Below, piece by piece: positions 1 to 5,125 of a stretch of DNA of 9,939 nt (the stretch's first letter is position 1; every line of letters begins with the position of its first letter). The DNA comes from Chloroflexota bacterium (GTDB taxonomy: Bacteria; Chloroflexota; Limnocylindria; Limnocylindrales; CSP1-4), in assembly GCA_021789355.1 (NCBI GenBank), contig JAJYJR010000177.1, positions 1 to 9,939 of the forward strand, given 5' to 3'. The notes under the pieces are model-generated. The model was not told the DNA's origin, did no database searches, and worked only from the letters and a program-made list of their open reading frames with translations. The translations under genes and the position numbers were made by a program.

Positions 1-95
1 GCGATCCGCTCCCGGAGGACCGCTGCAACCTGATCCGACAGGAGGCTCGGAATGCTCCGGCTGATGCGGGCCGTGGCCGGACTCTCGATGGACAT
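1..95 (-). CDS. Probable GntR-family transcriptional regulator, N-terminus only (cut by window edge)
   Basis: The minus strand reads open from an ATG at 95 off the left edge of the window. It gives 31 codons, beginning MSIESPATARIS and ending SDQVAAVLRERI. The end resembles the first helix of a GntR winged-helix domain, which commonly reads like 'LxxQVxxxLRexI' just before the 'xGxLxPG' turn; that turn would lie outside the window. An in-frame TAG 15 bases upstream of the ATG makes 95 the first possible ATG. I see no strong Shine-Dalgarno sequence, so it may be leaderless or weakly translated. GntR proteins are DNA-binding repressors or activators that sense small metabolites; which subfamily this is cannot be told from 31 residues. 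It is divergent from nothing obvious on its right. The family call rests on one short motif and is moderate; another helix-turn-helix protein is possible. Confidence 0.55.
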   Translation of the reverse strand, partial: MSIESPATARISRSIPSLLSDQVAAVLRERI

Positions 96-103
96 CGCTG
101 CAC

Positions 104-150
104 CGCACTAGACAACGATGAACAATATGCGAGTTTGTAGCACTCGAGGC
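104..150 (-). promoter_or_regulatory. AT-rich promoter/operator-like patch upstream of the GntR-like gene
   Basis: This stretch is more than half A+T while the surroundings are about 70% G+C. It lies directly upstream of the GntR-like start at 95. On the minus strand it contains a repeated TTGT (TTGTTCATCGTTGTCTAG), spaced about one helical turn, and TATTGT as a possible -10. GntR regulators often bind TNGTNNNACNA-type sites near their own promoter, and this block is the natural place for one. No perfect operator dyad can be assigned, so promoter and operator are inferred from composition and position. Confidence 0.35.
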
Positions 151-445
151 ACGCGGGGTCAAGGAGGCGGCGAACGAGGTGCACCCGGAGCTCGAGCACC
201 GGGAACTCGTGCGCGTTGCGAGGCGATGCACCCGCGCCGTCCGCCGAGGAGCCCGTCCAAGCGCCGGATCCGCTCGCGTGGCAGGCGACCCGGTGGCTGG
301 GGGTTGCGGGCGACGTCCGGCAGCGCAGGCCGCCCGGGCCGGAGAATCGATCGACACCATCCCGGCGCGCACGACGAGACGCGGGTGCACGTTCAGAAAC
401 GTTGGACCGCCCACAACCCGGTCGCAGCCAGTACCCCGCGGCGAG
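151..445. other. Gene-free stretch; no convincing coding sequence
   Basis: Open frames exist on the plus strand here, but their translations are arginine/proline/glycine-rich with no family resemblance, as expected of GC-rich DNA read in the wrong frame. No long minus-strand frame covers it. The only notable piece is around 252-289, where a segment resembles the ends of the 74-base repeat found at 2648-2721 and 9652-9725. I see no terminator or RNA gene. Confidence 0.6.
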
Positions 446-687
446 TTACCGGGAGCCCCCTGGCGAGTCGCGTCGCGCGGCCAGCGCGAGTGCGCTGAGC
501 CAACTCCACCCGACGCCGATGGTCAGTCGCTGGATGAGCACGGCAACGGGTCGTACCCTTTGCGGCGCGCCCCCTCGAGCGTGAACACGGCGACGAAGAG
601 CGGGCCACCGACGGCGCCGCACGCCAGGAGTCGCCGTGTCCACGCATCGTGCCTGCTGCCCATGGCGGCATTGTCCGTCGTTCGCAT
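446..687 (-). pseudogene. Internally deleted, frameshifted second copy of the DUF998 membrane-protein gene
   Basis: This is a partial duplicate of the gene at 5076-5768. Bases 551-682 match 5632-5763 at 130 of 132 positions, and 461-550 match 5088-5177 without gaps at lower identity. Between them, 454 bases of the intact gene are missing. The junction falls in GCAACGGG (543-550), which occurs at both deletion ends in the intact copy (5170-5177 and 5624-5631). Because 454 is not a multiple of three, the reading frame changes: translation from ATG 687 gives 54 residues (first membrane segment, then a short foreign tail ending at 523). The old C-terminus (VGWSW...LALAARR) survives in another frame, ending at 446. 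A GGGAG lies 7 bases before ATG 687, so the short peptide could still be made. Its start is 79 bases downstream of the CPBP stop on the same strand. It looks like a decayed paralogue rather than a working gene. Confidence 0.88.
543..550. repeat. Deletion-junction octamer GCAACGGG (fused copy)
   Basis: This single octamer stands where the intact DUF998 copy has two, at 5170-5177 and 5624-5631. Left of it the alignment to the intact gene has a coordinate offset of 4627, and right of it 5081. The difference, 454, equals the distance between the two octamers in the intact copy. This is the signature expected from slippage or recombination between short direct repeats. Confidence 0.85.
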
Positions 688-694
688 CGATCCG

Positions 695-699
695 CTCCC
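695..699 (-). promoter_or_regulatory. Ribosome binding site retained by the DUF998 remnant
   Basis: On the minus strand this reads GGGAG, 7 bases before the ATG at 687. Homology to the intact copy stops at that start codon (ATG here, GTG at 5768 there), so the upstream translation signal is specific to this locus. It suggests the remnant was expressed here before the deletion, or still makes a 54-residue peptide. Confidence 0.5.
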
Positions 700-766
700 G
701 TTGGTACGCAATGGCGCCGGCGGGCGACCGGGCCCTGCGCCTCGTTGCAGGACGAGGCGGGCTCGC

Positions 767-1678
767 TCAGGCCGGCGGCGATGCTGTCGCGAGCACGCCC
801 GGATCGGTCGACGACGCGGCCGCCTCGAATCCCAGCCGGCCGCGAGTCGCCGCGATCAGGACGAGGGCGATCACGCCAAAGGTGATCGCGCCGATGACCA
901 GAATCGGCGTCGAGCCTGTCGGGAGCATGGAGAGCGAGGCGTTGATGCTCGAATGGGTGAGCATCGCGAGCAGCAGGCTGCCCTTCGTGTGGTTGAACAC
1001 CCACGTCAGCAGGGGCGCGATGGCCACGACCATGACGAGGAACAGCACAACGGTCACCGCGTCCGATCCGCCGTTCTGGTCCGCCCACTCGGGGATCACG
1101 AACTGCGGGACGTGCCACGCGGCCCAGAGGACTCCCAGGGCGAGCGTCGCGTAGAGCGGCCCCATCCGAGCCTGCATCCGGGGCAGGGCGAAGCCTCGCC
1201 AGCCGGGCTCCTCGAAGAGCGGGCCGCTGAGCCAGCCGACGATGAGATAGACGAGGAACATGACCGGGATCTGGCCCAGCGAGGCCGCGCGGAAGGCATC
1301 CACCCCACCCGGCACGACGAGCGAGACCACGATGCATGCGACCGGCAGGCCGACGACCGCGAGGGCGTACCAGCGGACGCCGACGCGCCAGATGCGGACG
1401 CGGGACACGAGCTCGCCGATGGCAGTCCGTCCACCCGTGGCACCGGCCACCATGAGCGCGGCCACGGTCGGCCCGGCTGTCTGGAGCAGGATCACGAGCG
1501 CGGCCGGCAGCCGGAGGAGACCGTACAGCAGCGCCAGGAGCAGCCACGACGCCCCGTAGGCGAGGATGAAGTAGGCGGCGACCGGGTGGGTGCGGATCAG
1601 CTCCGCGCGGCCGCGGTGGGGCAACGCCTGCGGCGCCGCCACCGACTCGACTGATCCCTCGGCCGTCTGGGTCCGCAT
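767..1678 (-). CDS. CPBP-family intramembrane metalloprotease
   Basis: A 303-residue membrane protein with about eight hydrophobic segments (roughly 33-53, 57-79, 102-123, 137-153, 174-190, 206-226, 232-250 and 257-277). The three CPBP (CAAX protease and bacteriocin-processing, formerly Abi) signatures are present: EEPGWR (Glu156, Glu157, Arg161), a WAAWH version of FxxxH (His189), and HSSIN matching HxxxN (His242, Asn246). These are the residues that bind metal and catalyse proteolysis within the membrane in this family; the substrate is unknown. The frame is open further upstream, to 1837, but ATG 1678 is preferred. It has GGAGAG four bases before it, and the 53 extra residues are proline/arginine-rich and unlike the family. 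The gene is divergent from the NTF2-like gene across about 200 bases and is followed on its own strand by the broken DUF998 copy. Family assignment is firm; bacterial members range from bacteriocin immunity to prenyl-protein processing, and nothing here decides between them. Confidence 0.92.
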   Translation of the reverse strand: MRTQTAEGSVESVAAPQALPHRGRAELIRTHPVAAYFILAYGASWLLLALLYGLLRLPAALVILLQTAGPTVAALMVAGATGGRTAIGELVSRVRIWRVGVRWYALAVVGLPVACIVVSLVVPGGVDAFRAASLGQIPVMFLVYLIVGWLSGPLFEEPGWRGFALPRMQARMGPLYATLALGVLWAAWHVPQFVIPEWADQNGGSDAVTVVLFLVMVVAIAPLLTWVFNHTKGSLLLAMLTHSSINASLSMLPTGSTPILVIGAITFGVIALVLIAATRGRLGFEAAASSTDPGVLATASPPA

Positions 1679-1682
1679 GTCA

Positions 1683-1688
1683 CTCTCC
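1683..1688 (-). promoter_or_regulatory. Ribosome binding site that fixes the CPBP start
   Basis: The minus strand reads GGAGAG, then TGAC, then ATG (1678). It is the only good Shine-Dalgarno sequence near any candidate start in this frame, and it decides against the 53-residue upstream extension. Confidence 0.7.
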
Positions 1689-1881
1689 AGCGGGGTCGTG
1701 GGGCGGCGCCGGACAACCGTGAGCGACGCACCATCGACCGTGGATCGACTCTCAGGCGGCCCCGGGTCCTCGGCCAAGGGCCAAACCGACGGGTACCGCG
1801 GAGCCGAAGGATTGACGCTGGCCGCCAAGCGCACCACCGCCCGGGACCCCGGCGCGCACCTGCCGGCACGTTCACCGCCGA

Positions 1882-2430
1882 ATGCCGGCGCCGCCCGGGT
1901 ATCCCCTGCCCAGGCGCTCGACTCCGTTGCGGTACGAAGACGCCCCTGCCGTGACGCCCGGAGGCGATCGCGGCAAGCCCGAGCACCGATACTCGTCGGA
2001 CGCGACGGACGGCACCGGCGAGCTGCAGGTCACGCCGCTGGACACGCTCGCGTGGTACTGCGATCGGCAACTTCATGGCGGCGGAACGTGTCTACAGGAT
2101 CGGGCGCTTCACGTCCGCGTCAAGGGCCTGGCGGAGATCACCGGCTTCTTTGCCGCCTCCAAGAGGACGTTCTCGTCGGATAGCACGTTGCAGGTCACGG
2201 ACGCGTTCGAGACGCCAGCCCACTATGCGGTTGAGTGGGTCATGCGGGGCACTCACGACGGATCCTCGGAGCGATTGCCCGCCGCCGGAAGGGAGTCCGA
2301 GGTCCAGGGCGTGTCCGTGGGGCGCCTTGAGGGCGGCTTGATTGTCGAGAACCACGACTACTGGGATCTGACGGACTTCCTGGCGCAGGTCGGCCTCATG
2401 CCGCAGCCAGCAGCTGCCGGAGCGCGTTGA
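1882..2430 (+). CDS. NTF2-like / SnoaL-like domain protein (ester-cyclase-like fold)
   Basis: A frame of up to 182 residues whose C-terminal two thirds look like the SnoaL/NTF2-like cone fold. The sequence passes from HVRVKGLAEITGFF through AVEWVMRGTHDG, LPAAGRESEVQGVSVGRLEGG and ENHDYWDLTDFLAQVGLMP, a run typical of small polyketide-cyclase-like proteins. That fold holds ligands or catalyses small cyclisation or isomerisation reactions, and many members have no known substrate. The first 45-50 residues (rich in Pro, Gly, Arg and Asp) are not family-like. The usual N-terminal helix should end near the segment LDTLAWYC, so the true start is unclear. ATG 1882 and GTG 1951 are the in-frame options I can see, and neither has a good Shine-Dalgarno sequence. 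Third-position G/C appears lower than in the other genes. The gene may be N-terminally damaged or recently acquired. It is divergent from the CPBP gene and not obviously part of an operon. Confidence 0.7.
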   Translation: MPAPPGYPLPRRSTPLRYEDAPAVTPGGDRGKPEHRYSSDATDGTGELQVTPLDTLAWYCDRQLHGGGTCLQDRALHVRVKGLAEITGFFAASKRTFSSDSTLQVTDAFETPAHYAVEWVMRGTHDGSSERLPAAGRESEVQGVSVGRLEGGLIVENHDYWDLTDFLAQVGLMPQPAAAGAR

Positions 2431-2611
2431 GCGTCAGCAGCCACCCTGGGATCGGACGCCCGCCCTGCTGGTCTCCGGCTCGATGCCTCGCTCATGAATG
2501 GGGCCGCCTCGAGGACGTGGTCGAGGTGCACCACGCGATGAACACGGCTCGATCACCGGCAGTCCTGATCCGGATCGGAACCGCGCCCAACCACTGCGCT
2601 GGGCACGGGAC

Positions 2612-2639
2612 TTGACGCCTGCTCCGATCCGCCCACGAT
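2612..2639 (+). promoter_or_regulatory. Possible sigma70-type promoter just upstream of repeat copy 1
   Basis: TTGACG (2612-2617) is followed after 16 bases by CACGAT (2634-2639), which keeps the A, A and T of positions 2, 5 and 6 of the -10 consensus. Transcription would begin near 2646, at the left edge of the 74-base repeat (2648). The -10 is weak and the spacing one base short, so this is a suggestion only. Confidence 0.25.
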
Positions 2640-2647
2640 GGCTGATT

Positions 2648-2721
2648 GGCATGACCAAGCGCACCCGGACGGACTCGGGGGCACACGAAGCAAAGCGCGC
2701 GACCCGCTCGCGTGGTACGCA
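2648..2721. repeat. 74-base interspersed repeat, copy 1
   Basis: This segment aligns without gaps to 9652-9725 in the same orientation, with 9 mismatches in 74 bases (about 88%). Its core reads CGGACGGACTCG, then CACGAAGCAAAG, then CGACCCGCTCGCGTGGTACGC. Both copies lie in intergenic DNA upstream of a regulatory gene: the MerR gene here, the cyclase/ATPase gene at the other copy. In this copy CAAGCGCA (2655-2662) can pair with TGCGCTTG (2722-2729), but the right arm is not conserved in copy 2, so a shared hairpin is not supported. I do not recognise the element; a short non-autonomous dispersed repeat is the simplest reading. Confidence 0.8.
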
Positions 2722-2843
2722 TGCGCTTGAGGCCAGGTGCAGGAACCGGCGCCGATCCTGCCCGCGGCCACGTCCGCCCGCTCCCAGCCACGTCCGGGCG
2801 TGTCGAGGGCCCGTGCCGTCATGGTCGGGCGCCGAGAGCGGGC

Positions 2844-2874
2844 TTGACTCTCCCCCCGGGGGAGGCCCCACACT
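2844..2874 (+). promoter_or_regulatory. MerR-type promoter/operator (19-base spacer with perfect dyad)
   Basis: TTGACT (2844-2849) is a near-consensus -35 element. Exactly 19 bases later, CACACT (2869-2874) serves as -10, with A, A and T at positions 2, 4 and 6. The spacer contains a perfect dyad, CTCCCCC-C-GGGGGAG (2850-2864). MerR-family activators bind such a dyad inside an over-long 19-20-base spacer and untwist it so that RNA polymerase can engage both elements. The next gene downstream encodes a MerR protein, so autoregulation is the natural inference. Transcription would begin near 2881, giving a leader of about 40 bases before the TTG start at 2920. Confidence 0.75.
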
Positions 2875-2919
2875 CGGGCAGTCGGTCCGTCCGGCCCGAC
2901 GACGAGCGCGAGTGAGGCG

Positions 2920-3789
2920 TTGGAAGAAGTCGGCATCGGCGAGTTCGCGCGGCGCTCGCGACTGTCCGTCAAGGCGCTTCGTCTGTACGACGAGATGGGA
3001 GTGCTGGTGCCCGCGCGCGTCGACCGCGCCTCGGGCTATCGCTACTACGACGAGGCACAGCTCGAGCAGGCGCGTCTCGTGGCCATGCTGCGTCAGCTCG
3101 ACCTGCCGCTTGCCGAGATCAGGGAGCTGCTCGCATGCGATCCCATCGACGCCGCAGATCGGATCGCGGCCCACTGGCGGGAGGTCGAGTCCGTGCACGA
3201 CGCACGCCGCGAGCTCGTCGGGTACCTCGTCAACCGCCTGCGTGGAACAAGGTCCGACATGTACGAGGTCAGCACCCGGGAGTTGCCCGAGCGGAGCCTG
3301 CTCTGCCTGAGGCGCAACGTCGACGAAGCGGGGGCGTGGGCGCTCGGCAAGGAGTTCATCGCGATCCTGCGCGAGCGACCGCTGCCCAGGCTGGAGGAGC
3401 GTGAAGGCGCGATGTTCGCCATCTTCTGGGGCGAGGTGAGCGCCGACAGCGACGGCCCGGTCGAGTTCTGCAGGCCGGTCCCCGCCGACAGGGCGGAGGC
3501 GCTTGCACCGCACTACCCCGAGTTGAGCCTGCGGATCGAGCCCGCACATCGCGAGGCGTACGTCACGTTGCCGAACGCCGCGCTGCCGGCCGGCCCGGGC
3601 GGGAACCCTGGGGCGCAGTGGCAGCTCGCGTCCGAGGCGCTCCGGGCGTGGGCGGAGGAGCACGGCCTCAGTCCCGAACATCTCGCCATCAAGCCCGAGG
3701 ATCTCGGCATGCGCATGACCTACCTCTGGAGCGAGCCGGTCACCGAGTCGAGCGCCCTCGACTGCGACTTCGCCGTGCCATTCGCGTGA
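2920..3789 (+). CDS. MerR-family transcriptional regulator with GyrI-like effector domain
   Basis: A 289-residue regulator. Residues 5-70 form the MerR winged helix-turn-helix: IGEFARRSRLSVKALRLYDE, then GVLVPARVD and the GYRYYDEAQLEQARLVAMLR helix. A dimerising coiled coil follows (about 75-108). From about 110 the protein switches to a GyrI-like/BmrR-type ligand-binding domain (YEVSTRELPERSLLCLRR... to ...DCDFAVPFA), which in relatives binds hydrophobic cations or other small molecules. The start is a TTG: upstream frames offer no other start before the promoter, and the DNA-binding domain begins only four residues in. Its Shine-Dalgarno signal (GAGG, 2914-2917) is unusually close to the start. 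A MerR-type promoter with dyad sits 46-76 bases upstream, so it probably controls itself. The TIM-barrel gene follows after 88 bases on the same strand and is its likely target. The ligand is unknown. Confidence 0.9.
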   Translation: MEEVGIGEFARRSRLSVKALRLYDEMGVLVPARVDRASGYRYYDEAQLEQARLVAMLRQLDLPLAEIRELLACDPIDAADRIAAHWREVESVHDARRELVGYLVNRLRGTRSDMYEVSTRELPERSLLCLRRNVDEAGAWALGKEFIAILRERPLPRLEEREGAMFAIFWGEVSADSDGPVEFCRPVPADRAEALAPHYPELSLRIEPAHREAYVTLPNAALPAGPGGNPGAQWQLASEALRAWAEEHGLSPEHLAIKPEDLGMRMTYLWSEPVTESSALDCDFAVPFA

Positions 3790-3868
3790 CCGCCTGCCGC
3801 GACGCGCCGATGGGGCTCCCCGGGGGCGAGGATCGAGGCGAGATGCAGCACCACGACACGCTCCCACC

Positions 3869-3872
3869 GGAG
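3869..3872 (+). promoter_or_regulatory. Ribosome binding site for the TIM-barrel gene
   Basis: GGAG ends five bases before ATG 3878. No separate promoter is evident in the 88 bases after the MerR stop, so translation from a MerR-led transcript is likely. Confidence 0.55.
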
Positions 3873-3877
3873 TCGCG

Positions 3878-5125
3878 ATGAACCGCCGAGGCGTCTGCTA
3901 CGACGTCGGGAGCGTCATGCTCGTCAACTGGCGGCCCGACTTCGACCCGCGCGTCGTCCATCGCGAGCTGCAGATCATCCGCGACGACCTCCACTGCAAC
4001 GCGGTGCACCTCAGCGGACGGGACCTCGGCCGGCTCGAGATCGCCGCGCGGGACGCGCTCGACCAGAGCCTCGAGGTCTGGCTCGTACCCGGGCTCTGGG
4101 ACAAGGGCCAGGACGCGACCATCGCCTACATGATGCAGGCCGCGCAGCTCGCGGAGCGCCTGCGATCGGAGTTCCCGGACCGGCTCGTGTTCGTCATGGG
4201 CGGCGAGCTGACCATCTTCATGCAGGGGATCATGCCCGGCCGCGACTTCATGGCGCGGATGAAGCACCCATCGTTCTGGGAGACCGTGAAGGCGGGCGGC
4301 CACAACGCGCCGCTCAACGGATTCCTTCGCCGGGCGGCGGCTGCGGTGCGCCCCGTGTACCACGGCCCGCTCACGTATGCCTCGCTCATCTGGGAGGCGG
4401 TCGACTGGGACCTCTTCGACATCGTGGGCGTCGACCACTACCGCGGCGGTCCGATCAAGGACCGCTACGTCGAGATGCTCGAGCCCCTGTTCGCGACGGG
4501 CAAGCCGGTCGTGATCACGGAGTTCGGCACCCCGTCCTGCGAGGGCGGCGACGGCGCGCTCGCGACGTCACTCGGCGACAACGCCGATTGGCGTTTCCTG
4601 CTCCTCCACGCCCTGCCGCTCGTCGGTCGGTTCGTGCGGCCGCGCGTCACGCGCGTGATCCCGCGCGACGAGACTCTGCAGGCCCGCGAGCTGTCCGAGA
4701 CGCTCGCGATCCAGGACGCGGCCGGCGTCGACGGCGCCTTCGTCTCCACGTTCGTGTACCCGATCAAGCCCTACGACGAGGATCCGCGCTACGACCTCGA
4801 CGCCGCCAGCCCGGGCCTCGTGCGGCCCCTGACGGGCGGCCGTCACGGCACGACCTACCCGGACATGCCCTGGGAGCCGAAGGCGGGGTTCCGGGCGGTC
4901 GCGGAGTTCTACGGGCTGGACGGGCAGACCGGGCAACCGCCGGACGCGCCAGAGGCGGGGCAGACCGTGGAATCGATCGGCAGCGCCGCCACCCGCCCGG
5001 CGTCGCGCGTGTCCGAGCCCACGAGCGTCGTGCAGTGCACGGACGCCACGGAAGCGAGGACTTCGGGTGGCGGTGTCAGGAAGCCCCTGGCGGGGCGCGT
5101 CGCGCGGCCAGCGCAAGGGCGCTGA
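3878..5125 (+). CDS. TIM-barrel glycoside-hydrolase-like protein ('abortive infection protein' family label)
   Basis: A 415-residue protein whose first 346 residues look like a (beta/alpha)8 barrel of the glycoside hydrolase superfamily. Landmarks are GVCYDVG at the N-terminus, DDLHCNAVHLSG (36-47), LEVWLVPGLWD (65-75), VFVMGGELT with Glu110, DWDLFDIVGVDHYRG (176-190), PVVITEFGTPSCEGG with Glu215, and a closing WEPKAGFRAVAEFYG. Glu110 and Glu215 sit at the ends of barrel strands where retaining glycosidases carry the acid/base and nucleophile, so catalysis is plausible. Actinobacterial relatives are commonly named 'abortive infection protein', a label I recall but which I do not know to be backed by experiment. 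No signal peptide is visible, suggesting a cytoplasmic enzyme. The last 69 residues are low-complexity and not family-like. The final 50 bases overlap the 3' end of the convergent DUF998 gene, so the tail is probably read-through after loss of an earlier stop. The gene probably shares a transcript with the MerR gene. The substrate is unknown. Confidence 0.8.
   Translation: MNRRGVCYDVGSVMLVNWRPDFDPRVVHRELQIIRDDLHCNAVHLSGRDLGRLEIAARDALDQSLEVWLVPGLWDKGQDATIAYMMQAAQLAERLRSEFPDRLVFVMGGELTIFMQGIMPGRDFMARMKHPSFWETVKAGGHNAPLNGFLRRAAAAVRPVYHGPLTYASLIWEAVDWDLFDIVGVDHYRGGPIKDRYVEMLEPLFATGKPVVITEFGTPSCEGGDGALATSLGDNADWRFLLLHALPLVGRFVRPRVTRVIPRDETLQARELSETLAIQDAAGVDGAFVSTFVYPIKPYDEDPRYDLDAASPGLVRPLTGGRHGTTYPDMPWEPKAGFRAVAEFYGLDGQTGQPPDAPEAGQTVESIGSAATRPASRVSEPTSVVQCTDATEARTSGGGVRKPLAGRVARPAQGR

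Larger units (their letters stand above)
2431..2919. other. Intergenic region with a 74-base repeat and promoters, upstream of the MerR gene
   Basis: This is 489 bases between the NTF2-like stop and the MerR start. No frame gives a recognisable protein, although short frames are open. It holds a weak TTGACG promoter candidate (2612-2639), one copy of the interspersed 74-base repeat (2648-2721) and the MerR-type promoter (2844-2874). I see no clear intrinsic terminator behind the NTF2-like gene. Confidence 0.6.

Noticed and set aside
52..111. A 19-codon plus-strand frame with AGGAGG six bases before its ATG
   Set aside because: It is antisense to the GntR-like N-terminus, and the AGGAGG is the complement of codons for Ser-Leu-Leu in that protein. 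The peptide has no recognisable feature.
393..1547. A 384-codon minus-strand frame over the CPBP region
   Set aside because: This is a wrong-frame reading of the CPBP gene and the DUF998 remnant. Only a short piece carries DUF998-derived sequence, through the frameshift already described.
179..1654. A 491-codon plus-strand frame and overlapping frames on both strands
   Set aside because: It is antisense to the CPBP gene, which has clear catalytic motifs, membrane segments and a ribosome site. The alternative translation is charged low-complexity sequence.
2427..2615. A 62-codon frame overlapping the stop of the NTF2-like gene (TTGA)
   Set aside because: The overlap resembles translational coupling, but there is no ribosome site, the translation matches nothing and composition is not gene-like.
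2434..3867. A 477-codon minus-strand frame opposite the MerR gene
   Set aside because: It is antisense to a well-supported MerR/GyrI-like coding sequence and shows no domain of its own.
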